Part shown: positions 34,564 to 42,809 of the stretch, one piece after another | How the letters are laid out: every line of letters starts with the position of its first letter | How positions within the stretch are numbered: the first letter of the stretch is position 1 | NCBI GenBank assembly: GCA_934663625.1 | Contig: CAKUKP010000008.1 | Span: forward strand, 1-45,398 | Source: an uncultured Clostridia bacterium | Lineage (GTDB): Bacteria > Bacillota > Clostridia > Christensenellales > Aristaeellaceae | Direction of reading: 5' to 3' | DNA: 45,398 bases | The notes under the pieces: model-generated | Databases searched by the model: none | Told to the model about the DNA's origin: nothing | Seen by the model: the letters and a program-made list of their open reading frames with translations, nothing else | Program-made: the position numbers and the translations under genes

Positions 34564-35880
34564 ATGGCAAAAAAGGATTCGGATTTCAGATACAATACCG
34601 GTGAAACGAAGGTGCCGTGGGCTGCCGTCGGCGAAAATTACAACGCCGAGGATCTGCTTGAGGTCATTCGCTTCATGATGCAGGGCGAAGGCAAGGAATA
34701 CGATGAAGCCTTTGCGCGCATCAAGGCGGACGTATACGCGCTGGATAAGGTTTCCGCTCCGCCGGCAAAGCTTTCGCTGGATCGCCGCGTGGCGCGCGCC
34801 GAGGCAGCCGTGGATCGCTATCTGGGCGTGAAGGGCAGCATGTTCCTGACCAACTGCACCGCGGGCTTTGAAATCGCGGGCAAATATGCGAATCTCAAGG
34901 CCGGCGACGAAGTAATCGTGCCCGCCATCACCTTTATCGCGACGATGGCATATCCGCTCGCCTGCGGCTGCAAGCTGGTATTCGCGGATGTGGATCCCAT
35001 CACGCTGAACATGGATCCCGCGGACGTCGCCCGCAAGATCACCGATAAGACCAAGATGATCATTCCGGTGCACATCGGCGGCTATCCCTGCGATATGGAT
35101 CCGATCAACGAACTGGCGCGCAAGCACGATATCATCGTGCTGGAGGACGCGGCGCACGCATTCGGCGCGGAATACAAGGGGCGCAAGATCGGTTCGTTCT
35201 CCGATTTCGCCTCCTTCAGCTTCCACGAGGTCAAGAACATCACCTCCTTCGGCGAGGGCGGCATTCTGACCTGCAACATCCCCGAATTCCGCGATAGCGA
35301 TATGAAGGCCGCGCGCTTCCTCGGCTGCGATTTCAGCCGCGCGATCAAGAACTGGCTGTATGATATTTCGCCGCTGCAGGGCAAATACGGCCCCTTCGTC
35401 GCGGGCAACCATTCCACCACCGAAATTCAGGGTCTGGGTCTGGAGCTGCAGGTCGGCCGCGTGGATGAAATCATCGAAGCGCGCCGTCAGGCTTCCATGT
35501 ATCTGACCAGCCGCCTGAGCGGATGCGATGCGCTGATCCCGCAGGACGATGGCTCCGCGCGCGATGTAAAACCCACCTTCCACCTCTACCGGCTGCTGAT
35601 CGATCCCGAAAAGGCGGGCGGAAACGTACAGACCTTCAAAAAGAAGGTGACCGAAAAGGGCGTTACCACCATCCCGCACTTCGGCCCGCTGTATCGCTTC
35701 CGCGTGCTGGAGCCCTACGGCTACAACGCCGATGCGATCGCCGAAACCTGCCCCGTGTGCGAGGAGGTATTCAACAACCGCTTCACCCACTTCCCGTGCT
35801 ACGGCCTGACGAAGGAACAGCTGGATTACATGGCGGACGCCATTCTGGAATCCATCGATGAAATGCAGCGCGGGGTATAA
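34564..35880 (+). CDS. DegT/DnrJ/EryC1-family PLP aminotransferase
   Basis: 438 aa. Seen: VPAITFIATMAYPLACGCKLVFADVD, in pieces typical of the family (PAITFIAT), LEDAAHAFGAEYKGRKIG (PLP-binding Asp), and SFHEVKNITSFGEGG in which K is the PLP lysine. Moves an amino group to or from a keto-sugar. C-terminus has FGPLYRFRV. RBS AAGGAGG eight bases upstream. Pairs with the Gfo/Idh/MocA oxidoreductase. Confidence 0.92.
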   Translation: MAKKDSDFRYNTGETKVPWAAVGENYNAEDLLEVIRFMMQGEGKEYDEAFARIKADVYALDKVSAPPAKLSLDRRVARAEAAVDRYLGVKGSMFLTNCTAGFEIAGKYANLKAGDEVIVPAITFIATMAYPLACGCKLVFADVDPITLNMDPADVARKITDKTKMIIPVHIGGYPCDMDPINELARKHDIIVLEDAAHAFGAEYKGRKIGSFSDFASFSFHEVKNITSFGEGGILTCNIPEFRDSDMKAARFLGCDFSRAIKNWLYDISPLQGKYGPFVAGNHSTTEIQGLGLELQVGRVDEIIEARRQASMYLTSRLSGCDALIPQDDGSARDVKPTFHLYRLLIDPEKAGGNVQTFKKKVTEKGVTTIPHFGPLYRFRVLEPYGYNADAIAETCPVCEEVFNNRFTHFPCYGLTKEQLDYMADAILESIDEMQRGV

Positions 35881-35892
35881 CGCATAAATTCC

Positions 35893-35919
35893 GGACGGGG
35901 AACATATGTTTCCCCGTCC
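35893..35919 (+). other. RNA hairpin between aminotransferase and permease
   Basis: GGACGGGGAAC (35893-35903) pairs with GTTTCCCCGTCC (35908-35919) with one bulged base and a 4-nt loop. No U-run follows. It may stabilise or attenuate the transcript before the permease gene. An ATG at 35906 lies in the loop, which argues against it as a start. Confidence 0.6.
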
Positions 35920-35941
35920 AATCTATCGGAAAGGATCAGCT

Positions 35942-37219
35942 TTGGAAATGGTACTGGCACTGATAATCTTCATCGTAACCTATGTGCTGATGATCGCCCT
36001 GCCGAAATGGCGGTATCTGGTGGCACTGTGCAGCGCGGCGCTCTTTTTGATTCTGGGCATCCTGCCCGCCGCTAGAATTCCGTCCGCGGTCAATTGGAAC
36101 GTATTGATGATGCTGGCGGGCACGATGGGCACGGTATCGCTGTTCATCGATTCGGGCATGCCCAACCGCATGGGCGGCCTGCTGCTGAACAAAGCGCCGA
36201 ACGTAATGTGGGCGGTGGTGATCCTGTCGCTGTTTGCGGGCGTGGTATCCGCGTTTATCGATAACGTTGCCACGGTTCTGATGATCGCGCCGGTCGGGCT
36301 GGCGATCGCGCGCAAGCTGAAAATATCGCCGGTCGCCATGCTGGTATGCATTTCCGTATCCTCCAATCTGCAGGGCGCGGCCACGCTGGTGGGCGATACC
36401 ACTTCGATATTGCTCGGCGGCTATGCCGGTATGACGTTTACCGATTTCTTTTTCATGAAGGGTCGATTCGGCATCTTCTGGGCGGTGGAGCTGGGCGCGC
36501 TGTTTACCGTGCCGGTAATCATGCTGCTTTTCCGCAAGCAGCGCGAACCGATCGAACGGGTCGCGGTGGAATCCGTGACCGATTATTTCCCCAGCGCGCT
36601 GCTGCTGGCAAACGTACTGCTGCTGATCATCGCATCGTTCTTGCCGAACATGCCCGAAATGATCAACGGCTATATCTGTATCGGCCTGTTTGCAATCGGC
36701 TTCGCGCGCACCTGGATTCGCGATGGCAAGCCCACGGCGTGCGTCAAGGCGCTGAAGGAAATCGATTATCAAACCCTGCTTCTGCTGGCGGGACTGTTCA
36801 TCGTGATCGCGGGCATCACCGAAGCCGGGGTCATCGATGAAATCAGTTCGCTGTTCGTAAAGCTCGGCGGCAAAAATCTGTTCCTGATGTATACGCTGAT
36901 CACGTGGGGCTCCGTGCTGTTTTCGGCGTTCATCGATAATATCCCCTACGTGACCACCATGCTGCCCGTCGTTACCGGCATTTCAGCCATTCTGGGATGC
37001 AGCCCCTATGTGCTGTACTTCGGTCTGCTGTCCGGCGCGACGCTCGGCGGCAATCTGACCCCCATCGGCGCATCCGCAAATATCGCCACCATCGGCATCC
37101 TGCGCCGCGAGGGCTGCGAGGTCAAAACGCGCGATTTCATGCGCATCGGCGTGCCGTTCACGCTGACCGCCGTAATCGTGGGCTATCTGTTCATCTGGTT
37201 CGTCTGGAACGGCGCATAA
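35942..37219 (+). CDS. SLC13/ArsB-NhaD type membrane permease
   Basis: 425 aa, about 11-12 membrane helices from the N-terminus on. Ion transporter superfamily signs: two inverted halves each with an FIDN.... loop (VVSAFIDNVATVLMIAPVG and LFSAFIDNIPYVTTMLPV), and GATLGGNLTPIGASANIA near the C-terminus. Carries a carboxylate, a sugar acid or Na+/H+. The start is uncertain: TTG 35942 is 6 bases after AAAGGA and I prefer it; ATG 35948 is 12 bases away; ATG 35906 is inside a hairpin loop. Last gene of the ROK operon, so it likely imports or exports the pathway compound. Confidence 0.88.
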   Translation: MEMVLALIIFIVTYVLMIALPKWRYLVALCSAALFLILGILPAARIPSAVNWNVLMMLAGTMGTVSLFIDSGMPNRMGGLLLNKAPNVMWAVVILSLFAGVVSAFIDNVATVLMIAPVGLAIARKLKISPVAMLVCISVSSNLQGAATLVGDTTSILLGGYAGMTFTDFFFMKGRFGIFWAVELGALFTVPVIMLLFRKQREPIERVAVESVTDYFPSALLLANVLLLIIASFLPNMPEMINGYICIGLFAIGFARTWIRDGKPTACVKALKEIDYQTLLLLAGLFIVIAGITEAGVIDEISSLFVKLGGKNLFLMYTLITWGSVLFSAFIDNIPYVTTMLPVVTGISAILGCSPYVLYFGLLSGATLGGNLTPIGASANIATIGILRREGCEVKTRDFMRIGVPFTLTAVIVGYLFIWFVWNGA

Positions 37220-37233
37220 AACGCCCGTCAATC

Positions 37234-37264
37234 GCCGGATTCTTCGGAATCCGGCATTTTTTTT
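37234..37264 (+). terminator. Intrinsic terminator of the ROK-permease operon
   Basis: GCCGGATTC ttcg GAATCCGGC followed by eight T after one A. A textbook terminator 15 bases after the permease stop. Confidence 0.95.
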
Positions 37265-37275
37265 GCCTGTTTCTG

Positions 37276-37412
37276 AAAAAATCACCCTGACAAACGCCCG
37301 CTGAAACGCCTGAAAGCGAGAGGGCAAACGTCCGGAATATTTTTTCAAAGAAAATTGAAAAAACACCCTGACAAACGCCCGATCAAATGCCTTAAGGTGA
37401 ACGGGACAAAGG
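37276..37412. repeat. Dispersed direct repeat, two units
   Basis: Two ~55-nt units share the exact core CACCCTGACAAACGCCCG at 37283-37300 and 37364-37381 (81 bp apart), each preceded by an A-run and followed by similar GC-rich sequence. On the minus strand it encodes RAFVRVFF, a string I know from spurious hypothetical proteins of gut Clostridia. No gene is supported in 37265-37587. Confidence 0.6.
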
Positions 37413-37587
37413 CTTTCCATTCGGCGATGCTTCGCAAGGCGCCGCGAAGCGCCGCCGCTGCGGAAAACCGATCGACCGTTTCCCGTTCGAAAGCCATCCA
37501 CTGCCGGCATGGATGCGCTTCCGGACACGCAGCACGGATCACCTGATCCAAATCATAATTTCAAAATATATTAAGGAGGAAAAACAC

Positions 37588-38199
37588 ATGTCAACATCTA
37601 CCTGTATCGTTCGTATCCATGTGCCTGTGGATAGCAGCGGGAATTTTAAACGACTGGGCACTTACACCGACGAGGAATGCTGCGGTCATTATGATCTTCA
37701 GCTCTGCAAGATTCAAAACATCGGGACGCCGACCAACTATCTCACCTATTCGTATCCAATTCTTTCCTACGGTCACATGAAACAAAGTGAAGTAGCCTTC
37801 TTTGAAGAAGGCAGGGAAACTTCTGTTTACGGAAGCCGCAGAGTTCGCCGTTATCATTGGTCTTTTACAGCGAATGATGATGATATTCGAAACTTGCTGC
37901 TGGCACTCGGTGGTTATCTGGATGGAAACAATCCCAAGCATGAAAGTGATTTCACCGGAAAGCTGGTTCGCTACAATGTAACGAGGGCTCCCTACAAAGA
38001 TTACCACATGCAAAGCGTAAACTGTTTCAAGGCGGTTGCACAGTGGACAAACTCCCTCGGAAAACCGCAGCTTCAGTCCATCTATGATGCAGCTCATGCT
38101 TCCGGCGAAAGTTATCCTGCGAGGAACTATTACGCCTACAGGCTTGCTGACCAACTTGCCGCCAGCTACTGGCAGGATATGGGCATCAAAGTGTACTGA
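37588..38199 (+). CDS. Hypothetical protein, 203 aa
   Basis: I do not recognise a family. No signal peptide or membrane helix. The N-terminus is MSTSTCIVRIHVPVD; the rest mixes short strands with aromatic stretches (YGSRRVRRYHWSF, YYAYRLADQLAASYWQDMG). A start at 37588 has a strong AAGGAGG eight bases upstream. It stands alone between a terminator and two hairpins. Codon use (less GCG and GAT than neighbours) looks different from the sugar operon, so horizontal gain is possible. Confidence 0.7.
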   Translation: MSTSTCIVRIHVPVDSSGNFKRLGTYTDEECCGHYDLQLCKIQNIGTPTNYLTYSYPILSYGHMKQSEVAFFEEGRETSVYGSRRVRRYHWSFTANDDDIRNLLLALGGYLDGNNPKHESDFTGKLVRYNVTRAPYKDYHMQSVNCFKAVAQWTNSLGKPQLQSIYDAAHASGESYPARNYYAYRLADQLAASYWQDMGIKVY

Positions 38200-38264
38200 T
38201 CCACATAACAGGTTTACACATTACAGAATCAGCATGATGTAAAACGACTTAACAAACATGCCAC

Positions 38265-38288
38265 GGGTAGCTGCAATCGCAGCTGCCC
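38265..38288 (+). terminator. Terminator hairpin 1 after the 203-aa gene
   Basis: GGGTAGCTGC aatc GCAGCTGCCC then ACCTTATTTT; one G-T pair. Nearly the same hairpin occurs at 39393-39416. Confidence 0.7.
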
Positions 38289-38345
38289 ACCTTATTTTCC
38301 CACAATATATTAATGCTAGAGCATCATTGAATTAAGCCCTGCCCG

Positions 38346-38375
38346 CGCCCTCAAACAATGTATTTGAGGGCGAAT
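38346..38375 (+). terminator. Terminator hairpin 2
   Basis: A 10-bp stem CGCCCTCAAA / TTTGAGGGCG with a 7-nt loop, followed by AATTTTAT. Second hairpin in the same gap; the rest of 38200-38489 shows no gene. Confidence 0.7.
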
Positions 38376-38489
38376 TTTATCCGCGAATTGTTAATTTTTA
38401 TAATCGATACAAGTTTTATCGGCAATCGCCGTCATTATAGATAGAAGAAGCTAAAAGGAGTTTCGTAGATAATAAGGAGGGAAACGTTC

Positions 38490-39371
38490 ATGAAAAAGAG
38501 AATTTTGTCTATGATTCTGATCGCACTGTTGGCGCTGCATTTCCAATGCGCGCTTGCGGACGCATGGGGATGCCCCATCCATTCGGATGAATTTCCCGAT
38601 GCCAGCTTTCGTCAGACCTGGTTGAATAACGATGAGAATATCATCGCCCTGCGGCGCGGCGATACCTTTATCATCAGCATCGATGATTCCATACTGCATG
38701 CATCAAATTATGATTCGCTTCACTCGACCACGAAGCGGAGGATCTATACCATCGCGCAGGCGGCGCAGCTTTTACAAAGCATGCTGATCGATACGGAATA
38801 CCAGCGATGCAAGCAGGAATACGCGCAAAGCAGCGGATTTGATGCGACCGCCTATACGCTGTATTCCATCGGGAAACATGGTGAAACCAGCTCAGAATTC
38901 GATCTGAACATGAATCTTCGGTTGGTTGGCTCCCAATGGATCGCCGTCGTCCGCCCCGCCGAATCCGAAGGCACGGCTCTGTCTACCTGTTTCACTTCGC
39001 ACCAAAACGCGCTGCACATGGAAGATGGAGTGCTTGATATAGAGGTCACGGGCTGCCGCAGCGGTTATTTATATCTGGAACCGACGCTTCTGAATGATCT
39101 TCAGGCCGATTTTCAAATGCAATGGGGCAAGCTCACCATGGAAGTATACGATCTGCTGGATTATTTGCATATGCCCGTATACATCGCTGTGCTTCGCGAT
39201 GCGCAGGGCGCGGACAGATCGCTTCGGAATGTAAATCTTCAAATCGGCGATACCCAGCGGGATTCGCTTTCGGGCTATGTCGATGGCGCAGACGCCATCT
39301 ATTGCTGTATACTGAATGAACAGGAAGTACAGCTTCTGCGGGATGGCACGCTATTCCAGCTGATCCATTGA
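38490..39371 (+). CDS. Secreted protein, paralogue A of a three-member family
   Basis: 293 aa. Sec signal peptide MKKRILSMILIALLALHFQCALA, cut probably after ALA, with no lipobox or LPxTG. The C-terminal part, YVDGADAIYCCILNEQEVQL then LRDGTLFQLI, aligns with YLDGDRAVYCCVLLDSEWKA and YMDGDRAVYCIIMDDSELQS of the two genes at 39437 and 40323. Mature region has many Asp and Tyr and few Lys. RBS AGGAGGG eight bases upstream. Function unknown; possibly a surface or matrix protein. Confidence 0.8.
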   Translation: MKKRILSMILIALLALHFQCALADAWGCPIHSDEFPDASFRQTWLNNDENIIALRRGDTFIISIDDSILHASNYDSLHSTTKRRIYTIAQAAQLLQSMLIDTEYQRCKQEYAQSSGFDATAYTLYSIGKHGETSSEFDLNMNLRLVGSQWIAVVRPAESEGTALSTCFTSHQNALHMEDGVLDIEVTGCRSGYLYLEPTLLNDLQADFQMQWGKLTMEVYDLLDYLHMPVYIAVLRDAQGADRSLRNVNLQIGDTQRDSLSGYVDGADAIYCCILNEQEVQLLRDGTLFQLIH

Positions 39372-39392
39372 TTTTTTATATGAACATGCAAC

Positions 39393-39416
39393 GGGCAGCT
39401 GCTTTTGCAGCTGCCC
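39393..39416. terminator. Bidirectional terminator between paralogues A and B
   Basis: Perfect 10-bp stem GGGCAGCTGC tttt GCAGCTGCCC, followed by ATAATTTTAT on the plus strand, between converging genes. Confidence 0.85.
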
Positions 39417-39436
39417 ATAATTTTATCAAATCAATA

Positions 39437-40297
39437 TCAATATTCCATCAGCGACGCCGTTTCAGCCACAATCAAGTTCACATCCGCATGGTCAAGCACC
39501 GATTGTAATTCAGAATCATCCATTATGATGCAATAGACCGCCCGATCGCCATCCATATAGCCCGTTCCACAAACATAGCGATCGTTCCCAACCATCAAAT
39601 CCGCGTACTTTATAAAGTTTTCTTCCGTGGCCGGTTTGGTAATTACAACGATGTTGATATCCAATCCCTGAAAAATTTCAAAGCAGATATCGCCCCGCTG
39701 TATTCGCTGCCCCGCGCCGCCGTCATAAGCATGTATGGACATCAGCGAATCCGGAAAGTATCGCGTATCCGCATATCTTACGATTACGCCGTCGCGCGCA
39801 ATGATTCTATCCGCGCTGTAATCGCAGACATTCCGAAAATCAATTCCGTAATGCACGGACGCTGTGGAATCAGGCTGCTGTAATTGACGAAAAATCAGAT
39901 ACCAGCTATCGTTCTTGGTACTCGATATGTACAGGGGCATCGTAAATCGATCGAGTTTTATGCAAACATCATAGATCGTCGCAAACGATGCATAATTGTC
40001 CTCGGCATAATCTGCCATGAACGCTTCGTATATGCCATCCTGATTATAATAATATTCTGCACTTTCCAAGTAATACTGCATTTCCGACTCGGAAATTGCT
40101 TCCTCCTCATGGGAAATATAGCTGTCCGAACTGTAGCCAACATCCTGATTTGCATAAGCCTGAAGCCATTCATTATCAATGCGTATGATCGCGGTTTGAC
40201 CCCGAACCAGCACATCGATTCCCGATTTCTCGGCATTTGCGCACATTCCAAGGCAGATCAGCGCGATCGCAAGCCAAATGGAAATCTGTATTTTCAT
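39437..40297 (-). CDS. Secreted protein, paralogue B
   Basis: 286 aa from start 40297 (MKIQISIWLAIALICLGMCANA signal peptide); ATG 40303 abuts the GGAAAG site and is less likely. Shares with paralogue C the order: VLVRGQTAIIRID, a short acidic variable stretch, AFMADYAED, WYLIFRQ, PDSLMSIHAYDGGAGQRIQRGDICFEIFQGLDINIVVITK and GYMDGDRAVYC. So B and C are tandem duplicates and A is a more distant relative. Acidic mature protein, no anchor. Function unknown. Confidence 0.8.
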   Translation of the reverse strand: MKIQISIWLAIALICLGMCANAEKSGIDVLVRGQTAIIRIDNEWLQAYANQDVGYSSDSYISHEEEAISESEMQYYLESAEYYYNQDGIYEAFMADYAEDNYASFATIYDVCIKLDRFTMPLYISSTKNDSWYLIFRQLQQPDSTASVHYGIDFRNVCDYSADRIIARDGVIVRYADTRYFPDSLMSIHAYDGGAGQRIQRGDICFEIFQGLDINIVVITKPATEENFIKYADLMVGNDRYVCGTGYMDGDRAVYCIIMDDSELQSVLDHADVNLIVAETASLMEY

Positions 40298-40322
40298 ATG
40301 CATCTTTCCAATCCATTCTATG

Positions 40323-41117
40323 CTACAGCATCACCGGAATCAGATAGGCGTTCGTGCCATCGACGAGCGCTTTCCATTCGGAATCGAGCAGGACGCAGCA
40401 GTACACCGCGCGATCGCCGTCGAGATAGCCCGTTACGTTCACCGAAGCGATATTGCCGATCTTCAAAACCGCGCTTTCCACAAATGTCTTTTCCGAAGCG
40501 GACTTCGTAATCACGGCGATGTGGGTATCCAGCCCCGCAAAGATTTCGAAGGCGATGTCGTCCCGCTGCAGCTGCTCCCCCGCCCCGCCATCGTAAGGTG
40601 CAATAGAAATCAGATCGTCCGGCAGCGTGCGTTCCCGATATTGGTACGCCATAAATTCATTCTCCGCGCCGCTCTGCGCGACGATTTTTTCCGCATCGAA
40701 GCTGATTTCATATGCGCCGTCCCCCGATTTCTGGCGGAAAACGATATACCAGCCATCGCTGGTTTCGCGCGCGTTCATGATCAGGCGATCCGCGCCGTCC
40801 GCGGGGCAGATGACGTCGCGCACCTTCGCATAGAAGGCATGGCCGTCCGCGTTGTAATCCTCCATAAAGGCATTGCATTCCGCGTCCTCCAGATTCACCC
40901 GAAGCCACGCATCGTTTACCGCGATGCGCTCGGTCTGTGGATTCTCCATCGAAAACTGACCGTCCGCATCCACATAGTTCTGGATGCGGCTGCGATCGAC
41001 GCGGATGACCGCCGTTCGCCCGCGCACGAGTATCTGCCCCACGCTTTCTTCGGCGTTTGCGCACAATAGAAGGCAGATCAGCATCATTACAAGCCCTATC
41101 GCAATCCGTTTTTTCAT
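40323..41117 (-). CDS. Secreted protein, paralogue C
   Basis: 264 aa from ATG 41117, which is 6 bases after GGAGGG; ATG 41123 touches the site. Signal peptide MKKRIAIGLVMMLICLLLCANA. Contains ILVRGRTAVIRVD, AFMEDYNADGHAFYAKV, GWYIVFRQ, PDDLISIAPYDGGAGEQLQRDDIAFEIF in the same order as paralogue B, and ends YLDGDRAVYCCVLLDSE. GC content is higher than in B, so the duplication is not recent. It is transcribed away from the sortase gene; no sorting signal is present in it. Confidence 0.82.
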   Translation of the reverse strand: MKKRIAIGLVMMLICLLLCANAEESVGQILVRGRTAVIRVDRSRIQNYVDADGQFSMENPQTERIAVNDAWLRVNLEDAECNAFMEDYNADGHAFYAKVRDVICPADGADRLIMNARETSDGWYIVFRQKSGDGAYEISFDAEKIVAQSGAENEFMAYQYRERTLPDDLISIAPYDGGAGEQLQRDDIAFEIFAGLDTHIAVITKSASEKTFVESAVLKIGNIASVNVTGYLDGDRAVYCCVLLDSEWKALVDGTNAYLIPVML

Positions 41118-41269
41118 ATGCATCCCTCCATTTCGTTCTACTATAAAGACGCGCATTCCACCTGAAATGTCAGATATTCCCCCCGTGCGCGTAAAATTTT
41201 TACGGCGAACACGCATTTTGGCGCAGAACGCCGTCTAATATACAGAAGGAAAATAAAGGAAGGTGCAGC

Positions 41270-42094
41270 ATGGCAAAACGCAGACGGGCAAAGCGCAAAC
41301 CCGCGCAGGGCAAGCGCCATTTACTGGTTGTTCTGGAGGGTCTTTTGATTCTGATATTGCTGATCGCGATATTTGCGATCGTGAATCGTTCGATCGCATC
41401 CAAACAGATCGCGGATGAGGAAAAGGCGTCCGCGACGCTGTATCAGGGGCTGACCGCGCCCGATACGGCGATCGCGCGCGCCGCATCCGCCGAAAGCCCG
41501 CAGATTCAGCCGGAAATTCAGGAATTGATGGCGCAGAACGGCGACGCGGTGGGACTTTTGCACTTCGAGGGGGATCGCACGCTGTACGTATGCCAGACCG
41601 ACGATAATTTCTATTACATGAGCCACCGCTTCGATCGATCCGAGGATCCCGCGGGGATGGTATACATGGATTACCGCAATTCGCTGCTGCCGCGCAGCGA
41701 TAATCTGATTCTGTACGGGCACAACATGCAGGATGGTTCGCGGTTCGGCACGCTGAAGCGGTTCGAACGGAAGAATTACATCCTGAAATATCCCCTGTTT
41801 CAGCTTGTGGATCGCTATGAAACCGTGGATTACGTGCCGTTCGCGGTATTTCATACATCGATCCTGCCAGACGACCCCGCCTATTACGCGTTCGACCGCA
41901 CGGATTTTGACGATGCGGCGGATTTCGACCGGTACGTGCGGGAGGTGAAATCCCGATCCGTGCTGGAAATTCCGATCGACGCCGCATACGGGGACAGGCT
42001 TTTAACGCTGGTCACCTGCCATTCGGATATCGATCACGGGCGGCTGATCATCGTACTGCGCGAATTGAAGGACAGCGACCCGATTCAAAGATAG
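41270..42094 (+). CDS. srtB: Class B sortase
   Basis: 274 aa. Basic cytoplasmic N-terminus (MAKRRRAKRKPAQGKRH), one membrane anchor (about 20-42) and a sortase beta-barrel. Catalytic residues seen: His in LILYGHNMQDG, Cys in LTLVTCHSD and Arg in RLIIVLREL. YMDYRNSL and the long helix between strands 6 and 7 (DDAADFDRYVREVKS) fit class B. Joins surface proteins or pilin parts to the wall or to one another. No protein with an obvious sorting signal is in the window, so its substrate lies elsewhere. RBS GGAAGG six bases upstream. Confidence 0.93.
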   Translation: MAKRRRAKRKPAQGKRHLLVVLEGLLILILLIAIFAIVNRSIASKQIADEEKASATLYQGLTAPDTAIARAASAESPQIQPEIQELMAQNGDAVGLLHFEGDRTLYVCQTDDNFYYMSHRFDRSEDPAGMVYMDYRNSLLPRSDNLILYGHNMQDGSRFGTLKRFERKNYILKYPLFQLVDRYETVDYVPFAVFHTSILPDDPAYYAFDRTDFDDAADFDRYVREVKSRSVLEIPIDAAYGDRLLTLVTCHSDIDHGRLIIVLRELKDSDPIQR

Positions 42095-42097
42095 AAA

Positions 42098-42128
42098 AAC
42101 TGCCGCAGGCGCGCGTCCCGCAGCAGTT
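42098..42128. terminator. Terminator between sortase and bioY
   Basis: AACTGCCGCAGG pairs with CCCGCAGCAGTT (about 10 of 12 bases), followed by ATTTTAT on plus and preceded by an A-run that serves the minus direction. Four bases from the bioY stop. Confidence 0.6.
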
Positions 42129-42131
42129 ATT

Positions 42132-42665
42132 TTATGATATACGATTTTTGATCTGCGTACCGAGGATGGCGGCGCAGGCACATTTGATCAGATCGGGGAT
42201 GATGAACGGAATGACGCACACGGAAAGCGCTTCCACAAACGTGCGCCCCGCAACGGCGGAAAATTGCAGGGTGCCGCAGATGTAGCATACGATCACGCCG
42301 CACGCGCAGCCGATGGCCGTAATCAGCATCCGCTTTGCGCCCTGCGCGCGCGTTTTGCCCGCGACCAGCGATGCAATGACCGCGCACAGAATATACGACC
42401 AGATATAGCCGCCGGTCGCACCCGCCAGCACCGCCGCGCCGCCCTTGCCGCCGGAGAACACCGGCAGCCCGATCACGCCCAGCAGAATGTACACCGCGAC
42501 GGCTGCCGCCGCCTGTTTCCAATCCAGCACCACCGCCGAAAGCAGCACCGCGAACAGCGAAAGCGTAATCGGCACCGGCCCCAGCGGGATGGCGAACGGC
42601 GAAAGCAGCGCGATTACCGCGGCAAACAGCGCCGTGCGCGTAATAAATTTCGTTTTCGGATTCAT
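42132..42665 (-). CDS. bioY: BioY, biotin transporter S component
   Basis: 177 aa, about six membrane helices. BioY binds biotin for an ECF-type transporter or works alone. Seen: RTALFAAVIALLSPFAIPLGPVPITLSLFAV in pieces (PLGPVPITLS is the family signature), VYILLGVIGLPVFSGG, GGYIWSYI, and C-terminal VIPFIIPDLIKCACAAILG. Start 42665 has AGGA seven bases upstream; ATG 42686 is less supported. It follows the ribosomal terminator by ~40 bases; no BirA-type operator is evident. Confidence 0.92.
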   Translation of the reverse strand: MNPKTKFITRTALFAAVIALLSPFAIPLGPVPITLSLFAVLLSAVVLDWKQAAAAVAVYILLGVIGLPVFSGGKGGAAVLAGATGGYIWSYILCAVIASLVAGKTRAQGAKRMLITAIGCACGVIVCYICGTLQFSAVAGRTFVEALSVCVIPFIIPDLIKCACAAILGTQIKNRIS

Positions 42666-42703
42666 AAAGCCATCCTTTCGTTTCATACAGAGATAATATC
42701 AAT

Positions 42704-42737
42704 AAAAAAGCTTCCGAACTCAGATGAATCCGGAAGC
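42704..42737 (-). terminator. Terminator of the rpmG-rplA operon
   Basis: On the minus strand GCTTCCG, 14-nt loop, CGGAAGC, then six T. It lies 73 bases after the rplA stop and separates bioY from the ribosomal operon. Confidence 0.85.
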
Positions 42738-42809
42738 CTCCCCAAACGGATCTATTATCCTGCGCATGGGATGTGCGGACACACATTTCATGCGCACGTT
42801 TTATATAAA

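Noticed and set aside
33499..35790. 763-codon frame antisense to the amidohydrolase and DegT genes
   Set aside because: Shadow frame caused by codon bias.
42132..42800. Riboswitch or BirA operator before bioY
   Set aside because: Only the ribosomal terminator and a short leader are seen; no paired operator half-sites.
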